64,000 nucleotides of DNA from Artemia franciscana (taxonomy: Eukaryota > Arthropoda > Branchiopoda > Anostraca > Artemiidae), in contig NC_088873.1 in assembly GCF_032884065.1 (NCBI RefSeq), positions 22,743,558-22,807,557 of the forward strand. Reading direction: 5' to 3'. The position numbers and the translations under genes were made by a program. Positions within the stretch are counted from its first letter, which is position 1, and each line of letters opens with the position of its first letter. Below the pieces are notes generated by a model that was not told the origin of the DNA, made no database searches, and was given only the letters and a program-made list of their open reading frames with translations. This document shows, piece by piece, positions 11,705 through 21,809 of the stretch.

Positions 11705-12360
11705 CGGAGGTTCGAGAAATGTTGTCGCAGCGCCATTTATTTTGAATTGTGTTTCTAATTGAGCGGATTTTCTTAAAAATTAGCCACATGGTAAAGATAA
11801 ATTCTATAATTGTTTAGTTCATTCAGGTTTTTTGCAATGTGTTAATATTTGTGATTTGGTAAAATTTATAATATTTAGTTTACCTATTGTTGCTAAAAAG
11901 AGGGATATATTAACAGGATAAGCTTGTTTTGGTTTTACTTGGTTGTTTTACATTTGCTGTTTTTTTTTTTTTTTTTCATAGGCATGTATTTTGGGGGTGA
12001 TACCTGACACGGGGATGCCATGGATATTCTGTGGTAGCCACAACACTGTGCTGGGTAGAGAATTTAGAGTGGCGAAACCCTATATAGGCCAGTGTATTCT
12101 CCTGATGAGCCCTTGTGTTGGGTGTTGCCTCTGAATTATTTGTCTATATTATTTTTTCTATTGTTTGGTAAATGAAGACTTATACTTATTGACGACATGA
12201 CTGCCTGTCCATGGATTATTCTTTATGGTTGATTGTGTATGGCTATGCTGTTTGACCTATGTGATTGTATGGATGAGTAGGGTTAAGGCCTCATTCAAGT
12301 GCTGGTCTATATTAATCACTAATTTAGGAAAACAATCTTCCTTTTCTCCTTCTGTCTCTC
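11705..12360. other. Tail region downstream of the RT, no gene
   Basis: Noncoding sequence following the RT. It contains a T run at 11961-11977 and a more GC-balanced block at 11990-12130 (gatacctgacacgggg...). It may be the 3' untranslated part of the Penelope-like element, but no end was defined. Confidence 0.35.
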
Positions 12361-12414
12361 TTTTTTTTTTTTTTTTTTGTGTTTGTGCTGTTGCATTGGT
12401 GATTTCTCTTTTCA

Positions 12415-12455
<41 letters not shown>
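12361..12455. repeat. Poly-T and (AT)n microsatellite
   Basis: A 19-nt T run at 12361-12379 and an (AT)n tract at about 12418-12454. Reading frames on both strands through this region are artefacts. Confidence 0.9.
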
Positions 12456-12459
<4 letters not shown>

Positions 12460-12635
12460 AAATACTTGAAGTAGTACTTGAAGTAATACTTAAGTACAAT
12501 TTTGGCAAGTACTTGATATTTGATACTTAAGTAAGAATTTGGAAAGTACTTATTACTTGATATTTAAGTAAAAAAACAATGAGTACTTAATACTTGATAC
12601 TTAAGTAAGAATTTGGAGTACTTGTTGCAGCACTG
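12456..12635. mobile_element. hAT-like transposon end with repeated AGTACTT/CTTAAGTA motifs
   Basis: About 180 bp contain more than ten copies of agtacttga, tacttaagta and related words in both orientations. They end at 12635 with cagcactg, which on the minus strand reads CAGTGCTGCAACAAGTACT. hAT elements commonly begin CAG(T/G)G and carry dense subterminal repeats. The partner end and a target duplication were not found, so this is probably one end of a larger or broken element. Confidence 0.45.
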
Positions 12636-12639
12636 CTTA

Positions 12640-13440
12640 CAGAGAGCAAAATATAAACCTAAAGACATGGCCGAAAATCTCCCTTAATGCTGAATTCTTA
12701 ATTCTGTCCTCCCAGTGTGAAGGCTACTTTGCAAAAGAGAGGAGGCTTATTCCAGCTTTATTTGGAGCACTCAAGAGTTTAAACGAAGACTTTCTAAGTA
12801 TTGTCACTGACGTTAGTAGAGAGAGAGCTTTTTGAAGCACGGGAGAAAACAACAAGGTCTCAAATGCCTGAAATGAAATGTACTTTGAGTACAAAAATAT
12901 ATTTTGTCCCTAGGAAGTGCACACCCCCCCCCCAAAAAAAAGGGTGGAAATGACCGTGAACTTTATTGTGTCTAATTGTAATATTGGACTCAATTTCAGC
13001 CATCCGTGGTTCAAAATCCTCTACCAGTTGGATTCTGCGTTTGTGTTTTTGTGTTCACCATGTTTTAACATGATGATTATGTTTAGATAACATCTTTAGG
13101 CTTATTATCAGACCTATTATATGGGCTTAAGCCTACAAGGGGTCTTGAGTGGCCCATAACTTAGCATTAAAATTTAGCTACCAAATTAAACTCATCCAGT
13201 GGTGTCACTTGGGGAGAGAGTAGCAAAGCAAAGTGGTTTACCCCCCCCCCCCCACGCACGATTATGCTTCCCCTCCCCTTATGTTGAATTTGTTTGGTAT
13301 TTCCATTAAAAAATGGCCTTATTGAAAACTTTCATTGAAAAAACAACAAAAATACCCCCAAAACCCATAGACTTTGAAATATACATTCCCCCAAATCTAA
13401 TTTCCTTGAACTGACAACACTAAATACATATCAGCATAAA
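12640..13440. other. No gene identified
   Basis: Contains C-rich runs (12925-12933 and 13242-13253) and AT-rich spacer. A plus-strand frame at 12650-12830 with few stops (SQCEGYFAKERR within it) shows no recognised family. Confidence 0.4.
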
Positions 13441-13453
13441 AACAAAAACATAC

Positions 13454-13890
13454 TTACAAAAACAAAATTTTCTTTCAATCTCACATATTGTCCATTCATT
13501 CTTCCTCTGCCTTTACACGCATCCATTATGAATATTGTTGGTTTTTCCACAAGTGTAGGGCAGTCTTTTTCGTTATTCCGAAAAGGTTCTACAACCACTC
13601 CGTGTCTATTGTACTTAGCGTCAAATGAGGCAATATGGTCATTTTTACTCCCGTGACTAGAGATTTAAACAAGGACACTGATACTCGGTAAAATTTTCCC
13701 CTAAGAAGTTCTATACATTGTCGTTGATCTGTTCAAGTGTAAGATTCTTATACTTTCTTATGGTGAAGCCACAACTAACGAGTATGTTTTCAAACTCAAT
13801 GCTTTCTAGATCACTAACAGTAAAGTCATGTAGATCCAAATTTGGGTCAAAACTGTCATGGGCCAAAAAAGAGGGCTTTACCCTTTTTTA
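13454..13890 (-). pseudogene. Caspase p20-like fragment (copy 2)
   Basis: The minus strand encodes FDPNLDLHDFTVSDLESIEF, then NILVSCGFTIRKYKNLTLEQ, the caspase 'F.v....nlt..ei' strand-helix. After a stop and a frame change come SHGSKNDHIASFDAKYN (catalytic His in SHG) and KPTIFIMDACKGRG, with the catalytic Cys in the QACxG position as DACKG. A consensus 5' splice site (gtaagtatg) follows at about 13453. Caspases are cysteine proteases of apoptosis and signalling; here both catalytic residues remain but stops interrupt the frame near 13710 and 13667. No matching p10 exon was found at lower coordinates. It could be a pseudogene or carry unrecognised short introns. Confidence 0.6.
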
Positions 13891-13942
13891 CATAAATTGC
13901 TTCAAGGGGATGGAAGCTAAGAGGGGAGAGTTTATTTTCCTT

Positions 13943-14437
13943 TTCATCCTCTTCTTTTCGGCAAACAAAATACTTGCCTCGTAAGAGTTGATGAGAAAAT
14001 GGAAGTTTGTACAAATCTTTTTTCTAGCGCAATCGTGTCTCGAATCACAATTACCGCCATATCCAATAGGCTGTTGGTTTTGTAGAATGTTTTCATGACC
14101 TTGCAAAACGTTTTTATGAATCTTGGTCCTCTTGCCAAACTATAAGAGCTATAGCCTTCTTCACAGCCTGAAAATACAAAAAAAATCCACAGTCTCTCGG
14201 TTTCTCCTAATTAGGTCACCTTTGCTTTCTTTATACGATTCTCTTATCATCCACGGTTCAGGACACCATTGACAATATTTTGTATCTAATTCAAAGTGCC
14301 CGTTGGTAGGAGTACTAGATTCAGGTTCTCTTGACTGCAGACTTTCAGATCATAAGACATAGGTCATATGTCTAGCACCGTTGCCAATACCATCTAAAAT
14401 GAATATTTTCGGTTTGCCAACTAACCCTGGGCCTGAA
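13943..14437 (-). pseudogene. Caspase-like p20 end plus p10 (copy 1), catalytic Cys lost
   Basis: A T-rich tract and ag at 14438 precede PGLVGKPKIFILDGIGNG on the minus strand. This matches the caspase 'P.L.gKPK.FiiQACRG' segment, but the catalytic Cys position is Ile. After a frame change a linker runs to IRRNRETVDFFCIF, matching the caspase 'aDfl.ays' strand. Then, after an ag, comes GYSSYSLARGPRFIKTFC with SIFSSTLTRQVFCLP, the typical p10 subunit order (GY.SwR....GS.fi..lc ... StLtk..yF), ending at a stop at about 13943. This copy lies upstream of copy 2, so two caspase-like genes stood in tandem. Loss of the Cys implies no protease activity if the protein is made. Confidence 0.65.
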
Positions 14438-14649
14438 ATAAAAAAAGGAGTACAAAGTAAAGCCAAGTATCCAGAAGAAGCATGTACTATCACTATAGAT
14501 AAAACAAAAGGCTGTACAAAGGCTCTGCCTGAACAACTTGATTGAAGTACTACTAGTTGACTCTGTAAGCTCATACAGAATTGACCCAGCTCTAGATGAG
14601 TTCCTGGAGAAAAATGGGGAATACAAACAGAAAAGGTATGTGAAATCGA

Positions 14650-14775
14650 GGATAAATGCCCCCCAACCCCCCACTTGTCTCCCTGGCTGAAGGGCCAAGA
14701 TATGAGGATCGGCTCCATCGGGACTTTAAAGCCCAAATGCCGTATTTTTCTTTTTTTAGAGATTAAAATAATTAG
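14650..14775. repeat. Dispersed repeat fragment related to 20475-20592
   Basis: The block with ctggctgaagggcca..., cggctccatcggga and ttaaagcccaaatgccgt recurs at 20500-20570 in the same orientation. There it sits inside a terminal-inverted-repeat element, so this is probably a fragment of the same family. Confidence 0.55.
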
Positions 14776-14779
14776 CTTC

Positions 14780-16015
14780 CTTATGCTCTTGAGACCTAAC
14801 ACATCTATTGGGTCTTCATTCATAAAATAAGGTTAATAAAACAACTAAAGGTTATGTTTCAAGTCATACATAACCACATTCATAATAGTTTTATGTGTAA
14901 ACCATGGCCATCAATTGGAGAAGACTCAAATCGCTTCCCCTGGTGGATTTCATTAAAAAACGACTTTTTTTTAAGTATTTTCAGTAAAAATAAAAATAAA
15001 AAAGGATTCTCAAATTGATAAATACAAATGTATGTATGAAATATTTTATGTAAGTTAAGTTTATTAACAAGAATAAAACTTAACAAAATAAAATCATTTA
15101 GATAACTGGGGGCATGCCAGAAACAGAAAACACAATCTAATTCTGAAGCACAAATTAGGTACACCATACAAAATTACAAATTACGATATTACAAAAAAAA
15201 AAAACAACATTTTTTTTCTTTTATTAATTGATGTATAAGCCACAACAAAGTAATCCCTTCAGCCCATTCCCCATACCAAATTGCCCCCTCTTTCTGACTT
15301 TACAGAAATTTGAAATACTTTCGAATCACGACTCATCAGGGATAGTATAGGAGGGATCCAAAAAGATTATATATTATTTAAATAAGCCTCAAATTACTGC
15401 CAGAACAGTGTACCCACGTTTTATTAAGTTATACAGGCGAGCCTTGACTATTCTGTGTGATGGAAAAACTTGTCACGCTTCGACAAAAGTCTTGATGACT
15501 AGTATTGCTTAGTCAATTTTTCATATTGATTTGAGCAGAGCAATTTGTTTTGAGAAAGCTTGACCAGATTCTCAAGAACAATGTTTCCGAGATGTGGTTT
15601 AGGAAGCGTTGTGCAGATACACTGTTATACACCATAAAAATTATATGAAACTTCGACCTCCCTATTTTCATTAAATGCGAGTTTTATTCAAAAGCATCAG
15701 CCACTTTAACAAGGGCTGAACTCAAGTCACACTCAGGCATTTCCAGCCAAGACAGCTTTCTACCTGGGAGCATTACAGAAACTACCTTTGTGACAACGAT
15801 GAATTACTTCCCTAAACTTACGCCATAAGGACTGATTTTTCATTGCGCGTGTTTTGATTTTAATGGTTGTGATTGGTTTTTCAGACCTGCCAGATTGAAA
15901 ATTGATTTTTGGTAGATACCGCTATAACTATATTTTATATAATCATAGTCCCTCCAGAAAGGGACTAAACACACAAAGGACATAGTAAGAAATTCAACTC
16001 TCACTTCTAAACTGA
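14780..16015. other. No gene seen
   Basis: AT-rich spacer between the caspase-like copies and the satellite-like array. No further caspase exon or missing NOS exon was recognised on the minus strand here. Confidence 0.4.
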
Positions 16016-16019
16016 ATTG

Positions 16020-16790
16020 GGTTGAGAATTACCGACCCTTTTGAAAGATATCTTGACCTCAGGCTTCGAATAAGGCCCTGATCACAAAATGGTAGAACTG
16101 GAACATTAACTCTTACTCCCCGGCAAGGTTTGTGAATATTAGTCGACTCGTTCGGGTAAATGACCGATTCAGATGAAGTTAGGGACCATTTACACAAACA
16201 AATATTGAATCAACTCAGATCTTCTAGAAAAAAAAACACAATACTTACTCTTACTTTCACCCATGTGCGACTGAGATTTAACCAACCATTCTAGTAAATA
16301 TCAACGTGACAAGAATTTAGGGAATAACCATACTCCCAACCATATCAAAATGGTTACGGACCGCCAAAAAGCAGAATTAGGGCACAGAATCTTATTTTCG
16401 ACCAAGGTTGGCCAAGATCCTATAACTTCCCATGAGATAAACTGATGACAAGGAATTAGAAAGCAATCCCTTTTCTTTCCTAAGATCGGGCAAGGGCCAA
16501 AAATCAGCTATTACATTAGCCTTTACTCTATTACCTTTCTTTAAGAGTCCCTTCTAGCAAATCCACTGATCAGAAGAATTTAGCTATTCGTTCCTCATAT
16601 TAGCCGAATCAGCAACAAACTAACAGAAGTCGCAGCATGGGCGCTTGCTCTTATTTAAAACCAGTTTGGCTGAGATCCAACCATTCTTTAGATTAGATAC
16701 TTTCTTAAGTTTAGTCTGTCACCATGATATCAAAGTACGACCAACTTGGGTTGGGACAGTTGCGGTTTGCTCCTTGCTAAAAAAACGGGT
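16020..16790. repeat. Old tandem array, ~125-140 bp units
   Basis: Five or six diverged units can be aligned from their shared word ctag(c/t)aaat...gatcagaagaatttag. Unit starts are near 16064, 16150, 16291, 16430, 16554 and 16690. Identity is low but the order of sub-motifs is kept (gaattag, ccatact/ttcctcatat, ggccaagatcc). It lies about 250 bp downstream of the last NOS exon found. Confidence 0.4.
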
Positions 16791-17035
16791 ATACATTTTG
16801 TGATGCTCGTGCCGGACAAGATTTTGTAATTTCCATCTCTTGTCGTTACCGAGTCAGAAACCACTGATGGCAACAACAAAATAAAAGCTCCGGTGCTGCT
16901 TCAAAACAAAATTTTGATTGGTCAAACATAAGCATCACAAATGTGACACTAATTTCAAGCTAAGCATGAGAGTGAATTGACTAAAAAGCATAAAATATCA
17001 TTGATAATTGCCAAGAGAAAAGCAGAGAAACTTAC

Positions 17036-17137
17036 CCGAAAACTGTGCGCTACAGCGACAACCAGCTCGCTGACGGCCAAGTCTCGCCAATTACTCTCGT
17101 TTGTTTCTGTGTTCAGGCCCATGATACCAGCCATCAC
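17036..17137 (-). CDS. NOS: NOS exon 8 (last seen)
   Basis: An acceptor (atatctag) and a donor (cgg|gtaag) bound exactly 34 codons, phase 0 at both ends. The peptide contains ESNWRDLAVSELVVAVAHSF, matching the NOS segment 'sLWkD.a..EiN.AVl.SF' after the substrate pocket. The family has Asn where this has Val (EIN to ELV). The following NOS exon was not found between 1 and 17035. Confidence 0.75.
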
Positions 17138-17504
17138 CTAGATATTGCAAAAACTATTAGCAAACCACAAGGTTAAGCTTACTTACAAGGTCAATTAAGC
17201 TTACTTAACTAAAAGTCATACTTTTGTTTTTATTTTCTTTTCTAACACTTGTTGACACAATGAGACAGTTTCAGCAGCCTAACCCCTTAAATATGCAAAA
17301 TCAAAGAATAAAACGTATAAAGTAACATACTAATATAAAGAGTATAATTCACAAAGATAGGGATGTAAAATTATCCTGATCTTGAGTAGCAGAATTTTAC
17401 TACCCAAGAGGTTAGATTTTATACTAAGAAATCAGTTTATTATTATCCGTAAGCACACCCGAGTTTCACGACAAACTAACGAACAAATATAAGTTGAAAT
17501 GGTA

Positions 17505-17960
17505 ATAAGTCCTTTTATAAGACAGTTAAAACAGATATAAAAAATCTTGATATTTCGACCACAAACACCAGTGGTCGTCATTCAGCAGAAAAACTAAGGC
17601 CTTAAAATTAAAACAAACGTACTTAAACAGAACAAAAGAAATGCTTTCGGGTTGTTCACTAGATTTGTCAGAGAGAGTTCATTAACAGGGTTCATTAAGT
17701 CTTGAGTAGCAAATTTGCTTCTTTAAAATCGCCAACATGCAAGTTGAATTTCTAATGAAGGTGGCACAAACTTCTTTTTCTTCCAATTGCAAACGAAATG
17801 TTGTTGAATTTAAAGTTATATACTTGATTGTATACGACCACTGGTGATCGACCATTGTTGTAGGTCAAAATATCCCGATTTGTTATATTTAATTTCGCTG
17901 TCTAATAAAAAGACTTAACCCTATTCGAACTTTTATTTGTTCGTCATAGAAAGGCAGTGT
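17505..17960. mobile_element. Inverted-repeat element with hammerhead-like motifs
   Basis: Two diverged inverted arms, 17509-17580 and 17830-17916, share gtc.ttttat.agacag, atcttgatatttcgacc and accagtggtcgt. The right flank (ttcgtcatagaaaggcagtgtggtctt at 17940-17966) is nearly identical to the right flank of the palindrome at 48346-48561, so both belong to one family. Similar ends flank some Penelope-like elements; a Penelope-like RT lies 6 kb away. Confidence 0.55.
17549..17585 (-). other. Hammerhead-ribozyme-like core (copy 1)
   Basis: On the minus strand: CTGAATGA, a perfect 6-bp stem (GACCAC / GTGGTC) and then GAAA. This is the hammerhead order CUGAUGA - stem II - GAAA with one extra A in the first box. 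A following TAT...ATATC could make a short stem III ending in a UC cleavage position. Stem I is not evident. Hammerheads are known in Penelope-like elements. Confidence 0.35.
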
Positions 17961-18207
17961 GGTCTTAAAAAACAAAAACAATACCTAATATAAGGTATTA
18001 CGTCCAAAAAGACAAAGTAACAAGAACGCAGAACTCGGCGGGTAGAGGGGCTTATAATCTTGTGGTTACAGGTTGTCGTATAGAGAGGGAGGGGGATAAA
18101 AAAAACGTATCGAATATCAAGGTGTTTAAAAAATATTAATTTGGTCACTTGAATCCGCCAGGAAGCGATAAATCGAATTTCTAACCCAAAATATTTGATT
18201 TACTTAC

Positions 18208-18382
18208 AGGTGCGAGATTGAATCTATGTTTATCTCCTAGATCACGTGATCCTATGTCTGAATCCGAGTACCAGCCACTGAAGGGTATCGCACTGAATTC
18301 TAAACCACCACAGTCTAATTTCAAGCATGACACTCCCGGGAGGGCACACCACTTGTAGCCAAGATCGGTGAATTTTTCATAT
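18208..18382 (-). CDS. NOS: NOS exon 7 (substrate pocket, Glu to Asp)
   Basis: Acceptor ttatttcag and donor cct|gtaag flank 58 codons in the expected phase. It reads [20 protein letters not shown] then [15 protein letters not shown], matching the family's KWY.LP.VSNM...GGLEF.A.PF.GWYM.TEIG.RD. The Trp and Tyr of GWY, and the Pro and Val of LPxVS, are kept. The catalytic Glu that binds the guanidinium of arginine (TEIG) is Asp (SDIG), the following Met is Ser, and the Tyr of KWY is Cys. The frame is open and conserved elsewhere. Confidence 0.85.
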
Positions 18383-18389
18383 CTGAAAT

Positions 18390-20385
18390 AAAGAGAACGT
18401 TGAAAAAAATGCCATGAACGAACAAAAATTCAAATTAATATGTTTTCTCGAGCTTTAAAATTCGAGAGTGTAAAGTGAAACAAAATCATCAAAACTGGCC
18501 ATACACAATGCATCGCAAAATAACAATAGAATTCTTTATGACATTTCTTCAATGTCATAATAAATTTTAACAAATAAGCAAAATACATTTAAAAAAAATC
18601 TCTAATAAATTACTCAGGGTATCTCAAATTGGGAAACCTTAAAGTTGGATAAATTTACCACCTAAGAAAAAACAAACTTAAGAAAAAAGTCAATCGAATC
18701 TCAACAATATATAAATTTCAAAAATATAGAGTTAGTTATGAGATATAAACAGCCCAACCAAACTAAACTTGTGTAGTTTGTTATTGATTATCACAATAAG
18801 ATATTTCATGGCATACTTTTCTTTCATTGACAAAGCAGAAAGAAATTCTGAAAGTTAAAACACGATAAAATACAAGAGATAAAATACGGTAACAATGCTG
18901 AATCTAGAAGATCTAGCGGTAGACAATTAAAAACAACAGCTAAAGCACGGAGAAAAATTACTCTACTAGAACTTGCAGGGTGGAAAGATTTTATCGTATG
19001 TGCTCTTCAACTGCCACACGCCCATTACCTCCTGGCTTATCTAAACATTTAAGCACCTCCCTTCGTTGTAACGGTTTTCCAAAAGATTCTGGGAATGTCT
19101 CCAATATAAGTTAAAGTTCCATTTTTATATTCAAATTAAATATAAATAAACTAAAACGTCAAGTCGACTAATCTATGAGAATCTACAAAATCCAAAAAGT
19201 GAAGGAGTTTAAAATGCTTTGTAAAAATACGTAAAAAAGCTCCGCGCCTCCTAGTAACAGAAAGGAATTTTGTTAAGCCCTATGGTTTTTTGTTTGTTGT
19301 ATTTTTTTCATAGTTAGAATCGAAGGGCTTCTACATTACATGAAGTAAATTAAAACGTAAACACGATCCTTCTAGAATAGTTACATCGAAAACGAATTAA
19401 GTTGTCTGTCTGACCTGTCTGGACCACAAAACACTATATGAAATGGTCAGGAACCATCAAAAGCCTTTTTGGACACAGCCGACATATTGTACAATAAATT
19501 AAATATGTATCCAAATCAATGAAATTATAGAAAATGGCTTTAATGTTTTATAGTCGGACGAAAAAAAAAATGCACGGGTCAAATGTTCAATGTGATCACA
19601 CATCTGATCACGTTTCTGATTACACATAGATCACAAATACAAGATTTCATATATATATTTTCTATCACCTGACCCAGTAAATGGTCAGGAATTAATCAAG
19701 AAACGGCTACTTAACTAACCAAATATAAATTGATCTCGAGATCAAATTTGATCCAGAAATTAAAAAACAAATTATAAGGGATTCATAGAAAGGAAAATGG
19801 ACTCAACGTTAAGATAGTTATTTTTTATATATTGATATATTTATATAGTTTTAACAACAATTTGGAACAAAAATAAATATGATTAACCCAAAACCAAACG
19901 TTTGACGTGGGGTGAATACCCTACGTCATTTATGTTCACTATAATAAGAAAGATAGAAAGAAAAAAAAGAATAAAAAATAAAAAATAAGAAAGATATAAA
20001 ATAATAATAATGCAAAGGGGGCAGCAACCACATACCATGTGTATACTGTAGGATTACACTCAAAAACCAACTAGAAATCAAAACTGAATTTAAATAGAAT
20101 CAAATCTCCTCCAAAAGAAACAAAACTAATATACATACTGATTTAAGAAACTTTCTTTCAATTTTCCTTCAAAATTAAGCATCTTCTTCATTTCATTATC
20201 CAAATTGTTCCATAAAAATAAAATTTGATACTTTCAGTTATATTACCTTTCAGTTAAAAGGACTTGGGCTGTACTGCGTACCATTTATTTTATTCAACCA
20301 GAATAGATTAGGGGCATTGTTTTTTTCTATTATTATTTTTATTTATTTTATTCGTTATTTTTATTTGCCAAAACAATTATTTTAA
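18390..20385. other. NOS intron, nothing recognised
   Basis: Intron of the NOS gene between exons 6 and 7. AT-rich, with short A runs and no recognisable coding or mobile sequence. Confidence 0.5.
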
Positions 20386-20387
20386 AT

Positions 20388-21400
20388 TTATCAAACAGTT
20401 CGTGGTAACGAACTGTAGTAAGGAGCTATTCAATATGTTAAAAGTTCTCATCGAGAGGGAAGGAGAGCAGGAAGGGTGTCCCCAACTCCCCATTGCAGTT
20501 CCTGGCTGAAAGGCCACGAAACAGAGATCAGCACCGCCAGTTTGGACCTTAAGGGTCTAGTGCCGTCATACTTCATACTACTTAAAACAATTGCTCCTTT
20601 GGGATCAATTAGAACTGAACCAAACACACTAAAATTGGACTCAATTTCGCACGTACTAAAATTAGATTCGATTAGTCAAGTCTTAATTATCCTGGATCAA
20701 TTTGATTTCTAATTAATTAAAAAAAAAAACAAGTTTTTTTTTTTACTGAAAGTAAGGAGCAATATTAAAACCCAAAAGGTACAGAAATAATTACGTATAT
20801 GAAGGGGTTCGCCCTCTCGTCAATATCCCGCTCTCTACGCTAGAGTTCGAATTTTGTTCCAATTCATTAAGAATAACCCTTGAATCACAAAGGCCATTTA
20901 ATTAGAATAAATTGCTCTTTTGAAAGTACTAAGAAAACTTTAGCGCAAGGAGCAAGGCATTGACGAGGGGGCAAACCCCTCATATAGGTAATAATTTCTG
21001 GTCGTTTTAATTTTTAATGTTGCACCTTACTTTCAGTTAAAAAAACTCAATTTTTTTACTTGATGTTAAAAAAAAAAATTCCACATTTTTGCAGATGGAA
21101 GCTTGAAACCTCTATAATAGGGCTGTCTGATACGTTGAATCTTATGGTGTGATTTTCATTAAGATTATATGACTTTTAGGGGTATTTCCTCCTTTTTTCG
21201 AAAATAAGGCAAATCTTCTCAGGCTCGTAACTTTTGGTGAGTAGGACTAAACTTGATGAAACTTATATATTTAAAATCAACATAAAAATCTGATTCTTTT
21301 TATGTATCTATTGGTATCAAAATCCCTTTTTTAGAGTTTCAGTTACTATTGAGCCGGGTCATTCCTTACTTACAGTTCGTTACACCGAACTGTTTGATAA
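20388..21400. mobile_element. TIR/foldback element with hairpin termini (copy A)
   Basis: The left end reads atcaaacagttcgtggtaacgaactg and the right end is its inverse with a small change, giving ~30-bp terminal inverted repeats. Each end also folds on itself (CAGTTCG, 6-nt loop, CGAACTG at 20396-20415 and 21373-21392). Inside, 20740-21050 is a second inverted repeat, with arms starting ctgaaagtaaggagca. No transposase frame is present, so it is non-autonomous. It lies in a NOS intron. Related copies are at 37409, 56561 and 57447. Confidence 0.7.
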
Positions 21401-21663
21401 AATTGGATACAACTAATCCCAAATAAAATGTCGAATACTGAACTCTAGCGACAATCTTATTACAAACTAAAATACTGGAAAGATCTGTATCCCTGTAAGG
21501 CTTTTAAATTCAACCCATAATAGGATTATTGACTTGTAGCAGTCCTATTACAGCTATGTAAAATTACTAAAAATTCAGTTTCGCCTTGTTTCCCATTTCT
21601 TTTCGTCCAGTTTAAATCTTATGAAGGTTAGAAGGCAACGAGTATAACGATCTTTTTACTTAC

Positions 21664-21804
21664 TTGGGGTGACGAAGCGGTACTTGAAGAACCAAATCTT
21701 CAGGAATATCGAAAAAATGCGCTTCTCCGTCACCAGCCTGAACTATGAGGGGTAATATATCTTGTCTCGTCCCTTTTCCAGCCCAAACCAAGCTTTTGAG
21801 CAGC
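21664..21804 (-). CDS. NOS: NOS exon 6
   Basis: Bounded by acceptor gatttttag and donor ccaa|gtaag. The reading frame that continues into exon 7 gives GKGTRQDILPLIVQAGDGEA then DIPEDLVLQVPLRHPK, matching the family's RFD.LPLLLQANG...F.IPP.LVLEVP..HPK, including the Gln that contacts substrate. Reached from exon 5 by any canonical site, the frame is out by one. A skipped microexon, a non-canonical donor, a sequence error or a true frameshift are all possible. Confidence 0.8.
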
Positions 21805-21809
21805 CTAAA

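Noticed and set aside
12060..12130. cgaaacc and ctgatgag near each other, considered as a hammerhead
   Set aside because: The order is wrong (GAAA before CTGATGA) and no stem II followed by GAAA could be drawn.
12225..12508. Reading frames on both strands with IYIYIY or YIYIYI runs
   Set aside because: Entirely produced by the (AT)n and poly-T microsatellites.
14350..14823. A 157-codon minus-strand ORF taken as one gene
   Set aside because: Only its last ~26 codons are caspase-like; the upstream part crosses a splice acceptor and a dispersed repeat.
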